Shown here piece by piece: positions 1 to 9,529 of a DNA stretch of 59,477 nt. Source of the stretch: Mycobacterium sp. 852013-50091_SCH5140682 (GTDB lineage Bacteria; Actinomycetota; Actinomycetes; Mycobacteriales; Mycobacteriaceae); NCBI RefSeq assembly GCF_001665685.1, contig NZ_LZTB01000029.1:1-59477 (forward strand), written 5' to 3'. The notes under the pieces were generated by a model. It did not search any database, had not been told where the DNA came from, and saw only the letters and a list, made by a program, of their open reading frames with translations. Both the position numbers and the translations under genes were made by a program. The stretch's first letter is position 1. Every line of letters begins with the position of its first letter.

Positions 1-6
1 ATGCGA

Positions 7-35
7 TCGTCGGCAGCGTCAGATGTGTATAAGAG
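7..35 (+). other. Illumina Nextera adapter left in the contig end
   Basis: These 29 bases match the known Nextera read-1 transposase adapter, including the 5' part of the Tn5 mosaic end (AGATGTGTATAAGAG). The match breaks before the final ACAG, and genomic sequence encoding an ABC ATPase starts right after. It is a library artefact, and any reading frame that begins inside it is spurious. Confidence 0.93.
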
Positions 36-224
36 CTCACGGTGATCCTGGTGAGCTCCGACATGCCCGAGCTCATCGGGCTCAGCCATCGCGTGCTGGT
101 GATGCGCAGCGGCGGCGTGGCCGGGGAACTGTCCCGCGCCCAACTCGATGCCGACGACGTGCAGGAACGCATCTTCCGCTACGCCAGCGGCCAGGAAGCC
201 ACCCAACAAGACGAAGTCGCGTGA
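36..224 (+). CDS. sugar ABC transporter ATP-binding protein, C-terminal fragment
   Basis: Only the last 62 codons are present; the gene is cut by the contig end. The fragment contains VILVSSDMPELIGLSHRVLVMRSG, here VILVSSDMPEL then GLSHRVLVMRSGG. This is the typical end of the second nucleotide-binding domain of RbsA/XylG-type sugar ATPases, where an SSDMPE/SSELPE motif precedes a D/H-loop region. The permease gene follows 29 bases later on the same strand, so the ATPase, permease and binding protein form one operon. The real 5' end lies outside the window and the sequence before position 36 is adapter. Confidence 0.85.
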   Translation, partial: LTVILVSSDMPELIGLSHRVLVMRSGGVAGELSRAQLDADDVQERIFRYASGQEATQQDEVA

Positions 225-253
225 CCGCGTCGCCGACCCCTCGAGAGGACACC

Positions 254-1270
254 ATGTCAACCGCTACCGACCAGGCGAACAAACTTCCGCCCGCGGACGC
301 CGTGCGGGATACCAGGCGCTTCGACCGGACCTGGCTCACCAACTTCGCGATCCGCAACTCGATGGTGATCGTGCTGCTGCTCGTGATGGCCTACTTCAGC
401 TACCGCAGCGTCCGGTTCGCCACGCCGGACAACGCGCTGACGATCCTGGTGGCCGCCGCGCCGTTCGCGCTGGTGGCCCTCGGACAGACCTTCGTGATCC
501 TCACCGGCGGCATCGACCTGTCAGTGGGCAGCGTCATCGCGGTCAGTGCGATGACCGCGTCCTCGGTGGTGGTCGGCCATCCCGACCGGATTTTCCTGGG
601 ACTCGCGGCGGGTGTCGTGGTCGGTCTGCTGATCGGCCTGCTCAACGGGGTGGTGGTCAGCAAGCTGGGGGTGGCGCCGTTCGTCGCGACACTGGGCACA
701 TTGACGGCCGGTTCGGGCCTGGCCTACGTGATCGGTGGCGGTGCACCCATCAACGGGCTGCCCGGCGAATGGGGCAAGATCGCCAACACCACGCTCTTCG
801 GCGTCCAGCTGCCGGTGCTGATCATGATCGCCGGCTTCATCATCTCGTACCTGGTGCTGCGCAAGACCTCGTTCGGGGTGCGGGTGTACGCCGTCGGTGG
901 CAACCGGACCGCGGCCGACGTCGCCGGCGTGAAATCCGGGCAGATCCTCATCGCGGTGTACACCCTCAGCGGTGCGCTGGCAGGGCTCTCGGGCGTCATC
1001 CTGTCCTCCCGCGTCATCTCCGGCCCGCCCAATCTGGGGTCCGGCTATGAGCTGGCCGCCATCGCCGCCGTCGTCATCGGTGGCGCGAGCCTGCTCGGCG
1101 GCCGCGGATCGGTCTGGGGCACCCTGCTGGGCCTGCTGCTGATCCAGACCCTCAACAACGGCCTGGACATCCTCGTCGTCCCCGCCTACTGGCAGAAGGT
1201 CATCAGCGGCGTGCTGATCGTCGCGGCGGTCGCGGTCGACGTGTGGGCCGTGCGCAGACGCAGCAGCTGA
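254..1270 (+). CDS. sugar ABC transporter permease (RbsC family)
   Basis: The 338-residue integral membrane protein is predicted to be the inner-membrane channel of a sugar importer. Residues from about 35 onward form repeated hydrophobic segments. The family signature of the BPD_transp_2/RbsC type is visible as [11 protein letters not shown] near residue 85 and [12 protein letters not shown] near residue 215. The ATG at 254 is preceded by GAGAGGA at 242-248, so it is preferred over longer frames that begin in the adapter. It lies between the ATPase fragment and a binding-protein gene 52 bases downstream. The substrate cannot be named from sequence; ribose- or polyol-like sugars are typical for the family. 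Confidence 0.92.
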   Translation: MSTATDQANKLPPADAVRDTRRFDRTWLTNFAIRNSMVIVLLLVMAYFSYRSVRFATPDNALTILVAAAPFALVALGQTFVILTGGIDLSVGSVIAVSAMTASSVVVGHPDRIFLGLAAGVVVGLLIGLLNGVVVSKLGVAPFVATLGTLTAGSGLAYVIGGGAPINGLPGEWGKIANTTLFGVQLPVLIMIAGFIISYLVLRKTSFGVRVYAVGGNRTAADVAGVKSGQILIAVYTLSGALAGLSGVILSSRVISGPPNLGSGYELAAIAAVVIGGASLLGGRGSVWGTLLGLLLIQTLNNGLDILVVPAYWQKVISGVLIVAAVAVDVWAVRRRSS

Positions 1271-1322
1271 CCCGAAACGCTTGCACCCCAACCTCATTCA
1301 CTTAGAGAAAGGCACCACCCCG

Positions 1323-2372
1323 ATGTCCCGCAGACTGACCCGCATGCTTGTCACGGCAGCGGTTCTCGCCCTCATGGTGTCCGTAGCCGCCTGTGGCGCA
1401 GGTGATCCCAGCGCCAAGAACGGCCAGCCGTCGACGCGTGTCGGCGTCACCGTCTACGACATGTCCTCGTTCATCACCCAGGGCAAGGAAGGCGCCGAGG
1501 CCTACGCCAAGGCCAACAACATCGACCTGGTGTGGAACTCCGCCGGCGGTGACGTCTCGACTCAGGCCAGCCAGGTCGACCAGCTGATCAACCAGAAGGT
1601 GGACGCCATCGTGATCGTGCCGGTGCAGGCGGATTCCCTTGCACCGCAGATGGCTTCGGCCAAAGCTGCCAATATCCCGGTGATCGCCGTGAACACCGCG
1701 CTGGCCGATTCGGGTGCTCTGAAATCCTCGGTGCTGCCCGACGACGTCGCCGCAGGCGCCCAGGAAATGCAGATGATGGCCGACAAGCTCGGCGGCAAGG
1801 GCAACATCGTGGTCCTGCAGGGCCCGCTGGGATCCTCCCCCGAACTCGACCGCACCAAGGGCATCAAAGACACCCTGGCCAAGTACCCCGGCATCAAGAT
1901 CCTGGCCATCGACACCGCCAACTGGAAGCGTGACGAGGCGGTCAACAAGACGAAGAACTGGATCTCCAGTTTCGGTGACCAGATCAACGGCATCGTCTCG
2001 GAGAACGACGACATGGGTCTCGGTGCCGTGCAGGCCCTTTCGGAGGCCGGCAAGTCGGTTCCCGTGGTCGGCATCGACGGCATCCAGGACGGCCTGGAGG
2101 CGGTCAAGAGCGGCAAGTTCATCGGCACGTCGCTGCAGCACGGCCGGGTCGAGATGGCCGAGGGCATCGCGGTGGCACAGCGCGCCGTCAAGGGCGAGCC
2201 GGTCGAGCAGAAGTACGTGTACAAGATGCCGCCCGTGACACCGCAGAACGTCGACCAGTACTACCAGAACGTGGTGACCGGAAAAGACGCCTTCCTCGCC
2301 CAGTTGCCCGCCCTGGTCGCCCAGAACCTGGCCTCGGGCGATCTGTCCAACGAGAAGCTGAACCAACCGTGA
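1323..2372 (+). CDS. sugar ABC transporter substrate-binding lipoprotein
   Basis: The 349-residue protein is predicted to bind the sugar outside the cytoplasmic membrane and deliver it to the RbsC-type permease encoded just upstream. The N terminus is a lipoprotein signal with lipobox VAAC (Cys near residue 21), followed by a periplasmic-binding-protein type 1 fold. Visible hallmarks are [15 protein letters not shown], the [13 protein letters not shown] segment and [14 protein letters not shown]. The ATG at 1323 follows GAGAAAGG at 1305-1312 at suitable spacing; an upstream in-frame ATG at 1281 lacks a signal peptide at its start. Ligand unknown. Confidence 0.92.
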   Translation: MSRRLTRMLVTAAVLALMVSVAACGAGDPSAKNGQPSTRVGVTVYDMSSFITQGKEGAEAYAKANNIDLVWNSAGGDVSTQASQVDQLINQKVDAIVIVPVQADSLAPQMASAKAANIPVIAVNTALADSGALKSSVLPDDVAAGAQEMQMMADKLGGKGNIVVLQGPLGSSPELDRTKGIKDTLAKYPGIKILAIDTANWKRDEAVNKTKNWISSFGDQINGIVSENDDMGLGAVQALSEAGKSVPVVGIDGIQDGLEAVKSGKFIGTSLQHGRVEMAEGIAVAQRAVKGEPVEQKYVYKMPPVTPQNVDQYYQNVVTGKDAFLAQLPALVAQNLASGDLSNEKLNQP

Positions 2373-2396
2373 GCGCGATCAACGTCTAAGTAAGGT

Positions 2397-2429
2397 ACGG
2401 ACGGGGCGTGCGGCGCGCGTCCCGTCCGT
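2397..2429 (+). terminator. hairpin between binding-protein and regulator genes
   Basis: A perfect 9-bp stem (ACGGACGGG at 2397-2405 with CCCGTCCGT at 2421-2429) encloses a 15-base GC-rich loop in the 79-base gap before the DeoR-type gene. There is no T tract. It may attenuate read-through into the regulator gene or stabilise the upstream mRNA; the function is inferred only from position. Confidence 0.4.
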
Positions 2430-2451
2430 CGCAACAAGAACAGGAGGCCCG

Positions 2452-3291
2452 ATGCCGAACCCAGCGGGTATTGGTCGGTCGCACCGCGACGGACAGGCCG
2501 AGCCTCCGGCTGGACCGAATGAACGCCGCGCCGCCATTCTGGAAATGGTGATGGCCGCCGGGTCGGTGAAGATCGAAGATCTGCCCGACGCGTTCGGGGT
2601 CAGCCTGATGACGGTGCACCGCGATCTGGACACCCTGGCCACCCAGGGGCTGATCCGCAAGACCCGCGGGGTCGCGACAGCCATGCCGAGCACCCTCTCG
2701 GAGGCCAGCACCGAATTCCGGGCCCGCCAGAACGTCGCCGACAAGCACGCCGTCGCCAACGCCGCGCTGCAGATGATCGAACCCGGGCAGTCGGTGATCA
2801 TCGACGACTCCACCACGGGGCTGCATCTGGTGAGCCAGCTGCCCGAGCGTCAGCCGCTGACCGTCATCACCAACTTCCAGTCGGCGCTCGACGCCCTGCT
2901 GAACCAGCCGGGCCTGAATGTCATCGCGCTCGGCGGCCAGTACTACCCGTGGTGCCGGGCCTACATGGGATCGTTGACGCTCACGGCACTGCGGAACATC
3001 CGGGCCGATATCTTCATCATGTCGACCTCCGCCGTCACCGACGGCATCTGCTTTCACCAGCATCACGACACCGTGCTGGTCAAGCGCGCCATGTTCGAGT
3101 CGGCGCGCACCCGCATCGCCTATCTGGACCACTCGAAGTTCGAGCGCCGCGCACTGCACGCCCTTGGCCCGCTGAGCGACTTCGACACGGTCATCGTCGA
3201 CAGCCGCACCCCTGAGGACCAGATCCGCGGGCTGCGCCTCGACGGCGTCAACGTCGTGGTCGCACCCGACATCGGCGCGCCGGCCCTGTAG
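2452..3291 (+). CDS. DeoR/GlpR-family transcriptional regulator
   Basis: This 279-residue protein is a likely sugar-phosphate-responsive repressor of the transporter operon in front of it. Residues ~22-75 form a winged HTH of the DeoR type (RRAAILEMVMAAGSVKIEDL followed by FGVSLMTVHRDLDTLATQGLI). The C-terminal two thirds is a DeoR-C sensor domain with the phosphate-contact-like DDSTTGLHL segment near residue 118 and a later MSTSAV segment. The ATG at 2452 has a strong AGGAGG at 2441-2446. Deoxyribo- or polyol-phosphate derivatives are usual effectors in this family; the actual one is unknown. Confidence 0.88.
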   Translation: MPNPAGIGRSHRDGQAEPPAGPNERRAAILEMVMAAGSVKIEDLPDAFGVSLMTVHRDLDTLATQGLIRKTRGVATAMPSTLSEASTEFRARQNVADKHAVANAALQMIEPGQSVIIDDSTTGLHLVSQLPERQPLTVITNFQSALDALLNQPGLNVIALGGQYYPWCRAYMGSLTLTALRNIRADIFIMSTSAVTDGICFHQHHDTVLVKRAMFESARTRIAYLDHSKFERRALHALGPLSDFDTVIVDSRTPEDQIRGLRLDGVNVVVAPDIGAPAL

Positions 3292-3297
3292 CCCGCC

Positions 3298-3393
3298 GCT
3301 ACTTCTCCGCTACGACTGCCGAATGGCCAGTTGTGGCACACATTTCGCGAATATGCGTGCGCAACTGGCCACTCGGCGTTTGGCTACTTCTCC
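3298..3393. repeat. imperfect palindrome flanked by an 11-bp direct duplication
   Basis: A 16-bp inverted repeat (3318-3333 and 3362-3377, one mismatch, 28-base spacer) lies between two convergent genes. The 11-mer GCTACTTCTCC occurs on both sides, at 3298-3308 and 3383-3393. The right copy is the stop region of the SDR gene, so the left copy duplicates that gene end. This looks like a small insertion with a target duplication, and the hairpin could also end transcription from both sides. Confidence 0.5.
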
Positions 3394-4259
3394 AGCGCCT
3401 CGGTGCGCGCGCTCGTAGACCTGCCGAGCGCAGCGGCCTCGGCGTCCAGTTTAGGCAGCAGCTCGGGAGTGAACTTGCGGATGTCGCGCTCTCCCAACGG
3501 AGTTGCCACCACGGGGCGGATCCAGCGGAAGAGCCCGACCCAGTCCGGGCAGTAGATGCGGCTCTTGCGACCCTCGATGCCCTTGACGAACGCCGCACCG
3601 CACTTGTCCACCGTGGTGGTCCGTTTGATCGGCCCGGGCATCTTGGACAGCATGACGCGGAACGTCGAGAGATCCGACTTCGCGTCCTGCACGAGCGGGG
3701 TGTCGATCCAGCTCATATGGGCCGAACCCACGTCGACGCCGAGGTGGGCGACCTCCAGTCGAAGTGTGTTGGCGAAGTACTCGGCGCCCGCCTTGGAGGC
3801 GTGATACGCCGCGAGCCCCGGCGCGGAGGTGAACGCTGCCAGCGAGGACACCACCAGCACGTAGCCGCGGCGCTTGATCACCTCGGGCAACGTGGCGCGG
3901 ACGGTGTTGAAGACGCCGGTGATGTTGACGTCGATGACGCGTTTGAACGCTTCGGGGTCCACCTGAAGCACCGAGCCGAAGCTCGCGATACCGGCGTTGG
4001 CGAGCACGATGTCGATACCGCCGAACCGCTCGACGGCGGCATCGGCAGCCTTCTGCATGGCAGGCAGGTCACGGACATCGGCCAGGGCGGTCAGCACATG
4101 CTCCTCACCCAGCTCGGCGGCCAGAGCGGCCAGCGGCGCCTCGTCGAGATCGGTGAGTACCAGCTTGGCGCCCTTGCGGCGCAGACGGCGGGCCACCTCC
4201 TCGCCGACCCCGCGAGCACCACCGGTGATGAAGACAACCTTGCCGTTGACTGAACTCAT
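3384..4259 (-). CDS. SDR family NAD(P)-dependent oxidoreductase (Rv2129c-like)
   Basis: A 291-residue classical short-chain dehydrogenase. The cofactor motif TGGARGVGEEVARRL is at residues ~12-26, the NAG motif (LANAGIAS) near 90, and the catalytic Ser (VVSSLAAFTSAPG) and YHASK tetrad lie near 140-160. The substrate is unknown. It lies downstream of mshC on the same strand with a 21-base gap, the arrangement I recall for Rv2129c-Rv2130c. The ATG at 4259 is the natural start because the Rossmann motif begins a few residues later. It shares its overall design with the second SDR at 39161-40042. Confidence 0.9.
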   Translation of the reverse strand: MSSVNGKVVFITGGARGVGEEVARRLRRKGAKLVLTDLDEAPLAALAAELGEEHVLTALADVRDLPAMQKAADAAVERFGGIDIVLANAGIASFGSVLQVDPEAFKRVIDVNITGVFNTVRATLPEVIKRRGYVLVVSSLAAFTSAPGLAAYHASKAGAEYFANTLRLEVAHLGVDVGSAHMSWIDTPLVQDAKSDLSTFRVMLSKMPGPIKRTTTVDKCGAAFVKGIEGRKSRIYCPDWVGLFRWIRPVVATPLGERDIRKFTPELLPKLDAEAAALGRSTSARTEALEK

Positions 4260-4280
4260 GCCGCCAACGTACCGCCCGGC

Positions 4281-5519
4281 TTAGAGCTTCACACCCAGCA
4301 GCGCGTCGACAGCGGTGGCCACCGCGCGCGGCGCTTCGGGGTCGTGCCCGCCGTAACCGATCGCGTCGTCAGCCCAACCATCAAGAGCGGCAAGGACTTT
4401 CGGGGTGTCCAGGTCGTCGGCGAGGTATTGCCGAACCCGCGCGATCACATCGGTGGCGTCCGGGCCACCGGGCATGGCGGTGGCATGCCGCCAGCGTTCC
4501 AGCCGGGCGTTGGCCTCGTCGAGCACCTGCTGGCTCCAGTACCGGTCGGCGCGGTAGTGCCCCGCCATCAGCCCGAGCCGGATGGCGCCCGGGTCGACGC
4601 CGTCGGCGAGCAACCGGGACACCAGCACCAGGTTGCCGCGGCTCTTGCTCATCTTGTGCCCGTCCCAGCCGATCATCCCGGCGTGCACGTAGTGGCGCGC
4701 GAATCTGCGCTCCCCCGTGACGGATTCGGCATGCGCGGCGGAGAACTCGTGGTGCGGGAAGATCAGGTCGCTGCCGCCGCCCTGGATGTCGAGGCCGGTG
4801 CCGATGCGGCTCAACGCGATTGCCGAACACTCCACGTGCCAACCGGGACGGCCCGGCCCGAACGGCGACGGCCAGCTCGGCTCGCCGGGTCGGTGTGCGC
4901 GCCACAGCAGCGCATCGAGCTCGTCGCCCTTGCCGGCCCGGTCCGGGTCTCCCCCGCGCTCGCCGAACAGGCGCAGCATGGTCTCGCGGTCGTATCCGGA
5001 TTCGTAGCCGAACTGCACGGTGGCGTCGGCGCGGTAGTACACGTCGGGGTACTGCGGATCGTCGACCACGTACGCCGCACCGGAGGCCAGCATCTTCTCG
5101 ACCACCTCGACCACCTCGCCGATCGCGTCGGTGGCGGCGACATAGTCGTGCGGCGGCAACACCCGCAACGCAGTCATGTCCTCGCGGAACAGCTGGGTCT
5201 CGCGGTCACCGAGCGCACGCCAGCCCAGGCCGTCGCGTGCGGCGCGCTCGAACAGCGGATCGTCGACGTCGGTGATGTTCTGCACGTAGTGCACGGTGTG
5301 CCCGGCGTCCAGCCACAGGCGGTAGACCAGGTCGAAAGTCAGATAGGTCGCCGCGTGGCCCAGGTGCGTCGCGTCGTAGGGCGTGATGCCGCAGACGTAC
5401 ATGGTGGCCGTCGGCCCCGCCGCGACGGGGCGGACCTGCCGGTCTGCGGTGTCGTAAAGGCGCAGCTGAGGACCCTGCCCCGGCAGGGTAGGGATGTTCG
5501 GCGCCGGCCAAGACTGCAT
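4281..5519 (-). CDS. mshC: cysteine:glucosaminyl-inositol ligase MshC (mycothiol synthesis)
   Basis: MshC joins L-cysteine to GlcN-inositol with ATP, the third step of mycothiol biosynthesis in the cytoplasm. The 412-residue protein is a class-I cysteinyl-tRNA-synthetase paralogue. It shows the HIGH-like motif in [15 protein letters not shown] near residue 45 and KMSKSRGN near residue 290. The start is set at 5519 (MQSWPAP), as in known MshC proteins, rather than at 5549. It is flanked by an SDR gene downstream and cysQ upstream, an order conserved in mycobacteria. Its presence implies a mycothiol-producing actinobacterium. Confidence 0.95.
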   Translation of the reverse strand: MQSWPAPNIPTLPGQGPQLRLYDTADRQVRPVAAGPTATMYVCGITPYDATHLGHAATYLTFDLVYRLWLDAGHTVHYVQNITDVDDPLFERAARDGLGWRALGDRETQLFREDMTALRVLPPHDYVAATDAIGEVVEVVEKMLASGAAYVVDDPQYPDVYYRADATVQFGYESGYDRETMLRLFGERGGDPDRAGKGDELDALLWRAHRPGEPSWPSPFGPGRPGWHVECSAIALSRIGTGLDIQGGGSDLIFPHHEFSAAHAESVTGERRFARHYVHAGMIGWDGHKMSKSRGNLVLVSRLLADGVDPGAIRLGLMAGHYRADRYWSQQVLDEANARLERWRHATAMPGGPDATDVIARVRQYLADDLDTPKVLAALDGWADDAIGYGGHDPEAPRAVATAVDALLGVKL

Positions 5520-5639
5520 GGCTTCGACTTTAGGGTGCTCGGTCAGCACGGGTCTCCCCCGGTCGGTCGGGTCACCGAAGACAGCCTCGGTTCACCCCAC
5601 ACAGACAACGACGAACGCAGATCCATTCCCGCCTTTCGA

Positions 5640-6398
5640 TCACGCCGCGCCGATCGCCTCGAGCAGGATCGGGGCGAGCTCTTGGCGGCACATCACGAAG
5701 TCCGGCAGATAGGGGTCGGCGCGGTTGTAGACCAGCGTGGACCCGTCCAGCCGGGAGGCGTGCAACCCAGCGGCCAGCAGCACACCGGCCGGGGCGGCCG
5801 AATCCCATTCCCACTGTCCGCCGGCATGGACGTAGGCGTCGACATCGCCACGGACCACGGCCATCGCCTTGGCCCCGGCCGAACCGATCCGCACCAGCTC
5901 GAAGTCCAGCCGCTCGCGCATCCGCCACAGCACCGGCGGCGGCCGGTTGGTACTGGCGGTGATCCGGATCGGGCCGTCCCGACGGGGCGGCGGGGGCTGC
6001 ACGGTGTCGCTGCGGTACACCTCGCCGCGGGCAGGCAACGCCACCACCGCATCGGTGAGCCCGGGACCGCCTGCGCGGTGCCGCTGCCACAGCGCGATGT
6101 GCACGGCCCAATCCTCGCGGCCCGGCAGTGAATACTCGCGCGTGCCGTCGACGGGATCGACGATCCACACCCGGTCGGCATCGACCCGCGACAGATCATC
6201 GACCGCCTCTTCGCTGAGCACCGCATCCTGCGGCCGGGCCGCGGCGAGCCGGTCCAGGATCAGGGCGTTGGAGCGCAGATCGCCCTCGTCGCCGAGGTAG
6301 TACGGGTCGTAGAAACCGATCTCTTCGCGCACGGCCAGCAACAACTCGCCGGCCTCCTTGGCCACGGCAGCGGCCAGGTCGGCATCGGTCGAGTGCAT
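5640..6398 (-). CDS. cysQ: 3'-phosphoadenosine 5'-phosphate phosphatase CysQ
   Basis: A 252-residue Mg-dependent phosphatase of the inositol monophosphatase superfamily, expected to dephosphorylate PAP/PAPS in sulfur assimilation. Metal-binding motifs are visible: LSEEAVDD near residue 62, [12 protein letters not shown] near 80, and the C-terminal [16 protein letters not shown]. It lies upstream of mshC with a 120-base gap, as Rv2131c does in M. tuberculosis, linking it to cysteine and thiol metabolism. Fructose-1,6-bisphosphatase and inositol-phosphatase side activities are known for mycobacterial CysQ. Confidence 0.9.
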   Translation of the reverse strand: MHSTDADLAAAVAKEAGELLLAVREEIGFYDPYYLGDEGDLRSNALILDRLAAARPQDAVLSEEAVDDLSRVDADRVWIVDPVDGTREYSLPGREDWAVHIALWQRHRAGGPGLTDAVVALPARGEVYRSDTVQPPPPRRDGPIRITASTNRPPPVLWRMRERLDFELVRIGSAGAKAMAVVRGDVDAYVHAGGQWEWDSAAPAGVLLAAGLHASRLDGSTLVYNRADPYLPDFVMCRQELAPILLEAIGAA

Positions 6399-6508
6399 CC
6401 AGTCAGTTTGACTGGTGCGCGGGACGGACCTCGAATCGGGGTTGGGGCGTGGCGGTTGTCCCGATCATGTGGCAAAGCCGGCTCCCCGGCACCGTTAGGA
6501 TCCATCGG

Positions 6509-6916
6509 GTGACCGAGCAAACCCCGAGCATGACCCTGTCCCCCGCCTGGCAGAGGCGGTTCGACTTCTTCAGCCTCTACGGCCTGCCCAACTCATCGCC
6601 CGAGTCCAAGGCGGCCTACCGGTCACTGCCGTTCGGCACCAAGCTGCGCATCGGCTCGAACTTCCTGGCCTTCTTCTTCGGCCCCATCTACTTCTTCGTC
6701 AAGGGCATGTGGCGCAAGGGACTTGCCCTGTTCGGCTTCGCGATGGCCCTTTCGGTGGTGTTGGTAGTGCTCGACGTGCCCGACAGCGTCGGCCGCGCCG
6801 CAGGTATCGCCGTGGCCTCGGTCGCGATGAGCACCGCCAACTACGCGTACTACCTGCACGTGACCAGGGGTAGCCAGTCGTGGAATCCGTTCGAGGGATT
6901 CGGACGGAAGCGCTAG
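6509..6916 (+). CDS. DUF2628-like membrane protein
   Basis: A 135-residue protein with a basic, aromatic N-terminal segment (WQRRFDFFSLYGLP) and three hydrophobic stretches after residue 48 (FLAFFFGPIYFFVKGMWRKG, then two predicted helices). The FGPIYFFVKGMWRKG pattern is typical of DUF2628 proteins, whose function is unknown. The GTG at 6509 follows a GTTAGGA element at 6494-6500 and is preferred over the ATG at 6449, whose extension is not hydrophobic and has no clear ribosome site. The next gene starts 6 bases after its stop. Confidence 0.7.
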   Translation: MTEQTPSMTLSPAWQRRFDFFSLYGLPNSSPESKAAYRSLPFGTKLRIGSNFLAFFFGPIYFFVKGMWRKGLALFGFAMALSVVLVVLDVPDSVGRAAGIAVASVAMSTANYAYYLHVTRGSQSWNPFEGFGRKR

Positions 6917-6922
6917 CCGGCC

Positions 6923-7597
6923 ATGCGCATCCTCGACTGGGAGACCGGCGATCTCGACGAGCTCAGCCGCTTCATCCGCACGCGGTTGGTCGCTGGGTTC
7001 TGGGAATTCGACGAGCTGCGCGACTGGGTGACGGCGTGGGTGGACGACTCCGGGGTGGTCCGGCCCGAGGAAGCCACGGCACTACTGGAATCGATGTGGG
7101 CCCAACGGCTTTCCGAACAGGCGACGTGGCAGGACACCGGCGACTACGGGCGGCTGCAGTACCTGTTCACCCAGTTGGAGTCGGAAGGCATCCTGGCCCG
7201 GATGTGCTTCTCGTGCTGCACCACCTGCGCGACGCACGACATCGACGACGAACGGACACCCAACCCCGATCCGAACGACTGGTACCGCTACCGCGAGTGG
7301 GCGTACACCTTCTTCCACGAACAGGACGCCGCCCGCCTCGGCGACCCCGATCCGGTGCTCTACCTGGGCTACAGCGCTTTTCGCCCGCACCCGGCGCTAC
7401 CGCAGGCGCTGATACGCGCAGCCGCGGCCGGCGACGAATCGGCGTCCGCCGAGATCACCGAGCGCACCGAGACACTGCTCGGTGAGCGAATCGTGCTGCT
7501 GGCCAACCATTATGGGCTGGCGACAACGTGGTCGGGGTCGAGGCGCGACCGCATCGAGGTCAATGTCCGCGAGTGGCGTAAACCGCTGCCGGAGTAG
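6923..7597 (+). CDS. conserved hypothetical protein (DUF6891-like)
   Basis: A 224-residue acidic soluble protein rich in Asp, Glu and Trp. A notable cysteine cluster, CFSCCTTCATHDIDDE (residues ~94-109), could bind metal. The tail (LLANHYGLATTWSGSRRDRIEV) resembles actinobacterial proteins annotated DUF6891; this assignment is from memory and uncertain. It starts 6 bases after the DUF2628-like gene, so the two are probably cotranscribed. No catalytic motif was recognised and there is no signal peptide or membrane segment. Confidence 0.65.
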   Translation: MRILDWETGDLDELSRFIRTRLVAGFWEFDELRDWVTAWVDDSGVVRPEEATALLESMWAQRLSEQATWQDTGDYGRLQYLFTQLESEGILARMCFSCCTTCATHDIDDERTPNPDPNDWYRYREWAYTFFHEQDAARLGDPDPVLYLGYSAFRPHPALPQALIRAAAAGDESASAEITERTETLLGERIVLLANHYGLATTWSGSRRDRIEVNVREWRKPLPE

Positions 7598-7621
7598 AGA
7601 TTCCACAGTGGCCATCCGGCA

Positions 7622-8538
7622 CTAGACAGCGGGCGCGATCTCCTCGATGACCCACTGCGCGTAGTCCAGGTACTCCGTCGCATCCTGCACCGGCGGTATC
7701 GGCACACTGCTGATCGTCACGCCAGTTCGCTGAACCGGCCGAGCTTGTCGATGATCTCGCCCGCACTCATGCCCGGACGCTGGGTCGGATCATCCTTGAC
7801 CACATGCCCTTCGCCGATGAGTGAGGTGCCCAGGCCGTACATCACGTCGAACGGCCGGCCGTCATAGGACTGCTGGGATTTGATGAAGTCGATCCGGGCG
7901 GGGAACTGCTCGGGCTGGGTCAGAAACGGCATCCACCCGCAACTGAACCTGGCCGCGCGTTGGAGCGCCAGGTCGGCATCGCCGCCGATCCAGATGGGGA
8001 TGTGCGGCTGCTGCACTGGTTTTGGCTGGAATGCGACGTCGTCGAACGTGACGTACTTTCCGTCGAATCTCGGCGACTCGCTGGTCCACAATTCGATGAT
8101 GGCGCTGAGATACTCGTCGGCCATCCGCCCGCGTTCATGAAAGGGCACCCCGAGCATCCGGAATTCCTCGGCGTCCCAACCGATACCGAACGTGACGCCG
8201 ATCCGGCCGCCACTCATCCAGTCCGCTGTCGCCAACGCTTTGGCCATGATGACCGGATGCTGCAGCGGTAGCAGAGTGGCGCAGGTGGTCAGCCGGATAG
8301 TCTGTGTGGCCCCCGCGAGGTAGGCCTGGGCGACCGTGGAATGGAAGTAGTGCGGTCCTGTCAGTGCGACGTGGGAGCGCGGCACCAGGAAATGCTCCGG
8401 TACCGCGAGCAACCCGTATCCAAGTTCCTCGGCCCGCCTGGCCATCATGGCCTGGTCCGCTCCGGTGACGGTGAGCTCCCACGGCTGGGTCAACGCCGCG
8501 AGTTCCATCGTGTGGGGCATGACGAACATCAGCTGCAT
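7622..8538 (-). pseudogene. LLM-class F420-dependent oxidoreductase with a 3' frameshift
   Basis: The open part (7717-8538, 273 codons) encodes a TIM-barrel luciferase-like monooxygenase (TIGR03619 type) with GTHxx-like VPEHFLV, FGIGWDAEEFRMLGVPFHERG and IPIWIGG motifs; such enzymes use coenzyme F420. It ends GRFSELA-stop. Adding one G at about 7719-7721 restores a continuous tail that reads GVTISSVPIPPVQDATEYLD and ends IAPAV at a TAG (7622-7624), the usual end of this family. The gene therefore has lost one base, either by mutation or by a sequencing/assembly error in a G run. The truncated protein might still fold. Confidence 0.72.
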
Positions 8539-8653
8539 GACGTGCTCCGATCACTCACCGCCGATCTGGCTGAGCACAGTCTGCGGGTGTCCGCCGTGGC
8601 CGCCTAGAGTAGCGAGTTACCTGATCGCGACACGAACATACGCCCCACAGAGG

Positions 8654-9529
8654 CTAGAACGCCGGCCACGGGATGGGCCTGCGCCGGTCCGGTGTCGGCA
8701 TCACCGGATTGTCCAGCAGCCCACCAACTCTGGCCCGCAGCGCCACAACCTCGCGGTCGGTGATGTGGTCGCACAGTTGCTCGGCCAGATCACCGGCCAG
8801 TCGGTCCCGCAGCGTCGCCACCGCGGCCAGCGTGTCGTCGTCCACCGGCTTGCCCGCCCAGCCCCACAGCACGGTGCGCAGTTTGTCCTCGTGGTGCAGG
8901 CTGACACCGTGGTCGACGCCGTAGACGTTTCCGTCGACGCCGGCCAGGATGTGCCCACCCTTGCGATCGGCATTGTTGATCAGCACGTCGAAGACCGCCA
9001 TGCGATACAGCCGGGGGTCGTCGGCGTGCACGAGCGTCACCTCGTCACCGGCGTAGTCGTAGGCCTGCAAGATCGGCATGTAACCGGGTGGGACGTGGCC
9101 CGCGGGCACCAGGTCGACGAGATCCAGCTCCGCCTGCGCCGGTTCGTCGCTGCCCACGTCCGCGGTGCCTGTTTCGCTCCTCACGTCCGCGTCATCCCCC
9201 GGCTGGTCCACCCAGCGCTGCACCATTCCGATGCCGGCAGGTCCGTCGCGAATGATGGTCTGGGGCACGATGTTCCACCCCAGAGCCACCGACACCAGGT
9301 ACGCGGCCACCTCGCGGCCTGCGAGTGTGCCGTCGGGGAAATCCCACAGCGGGGCCTCGCCGCGCACCGGTTTGTACACGCAGTGCACCACAGCGTCCCG
9401 CAGTTGCGCCTCGCACAGGAAGGTGGCGTTGCTCGCCGAACGGATCCGACCGATCACCGTGAGTTCGCCGCCGGCCAACGCCTCATCGACGTCACAGGAG
9501 TCCGGCTCGCCGTCAGCCCTCGGCGTCAT
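8654..9529 (-). CDS. SCO1664-family protein (Rv2133c-like)
   Basis: A 291-residue protein with a phosphatidylinositol-3/4-kinase-like or HipA-like appearance. It shows the nucleotide-loop-like VYKPVRGEAPLWDFPDGTLAGREVAAYLVS (given here as VYKPVRGEAPLWDFPDGT) and later DVLINNADRKGGH and VYGVDHGVSLH, which look like kinase catalytic and metal-binding loops. The biochemical role is not established. The start at 9529 overlaps the DUF3090 stop (9513-9515), indicating coupled translation; an upstream in-frame start at 9607 would lie inside that gene. It is the last gene of the phosphatase-DUF3090-SCO1664 operon. Confidence 0.82.
   Translation of the reverse strand: MTPRADGEPDSCDVDEALAGGELTVIGRIRSASNATFLCEAQLRDAVVHCVYKPVRGEAPLWDFPDGTLAGREVAAYLVSVALGWNIVPQTIIRDGPAGIGMVQRWVDQPGDDADVRSETGTADVGSDEPAQAELDLVDLVPAGHVPPGYMPILQAYDYAGDEVTLVHADDPRLYRMAVFDVLINNADRKGGHILAGVDGNVYGVDHGVSLHHEDKLRTVLWGWAGKPVDDDTLAAVATLRDRLAGDLAEQLCDHITDREVVALRARVGGLLDNPVMPTPDRRRPIPWPAF

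Noticed and set aside
23..253. Long reading frame joining the first bases to the permease
   Set aside because: It begins inside the sequencing adapter and its first part is antisense-like, Arg-rich sequence over the ATPase end.
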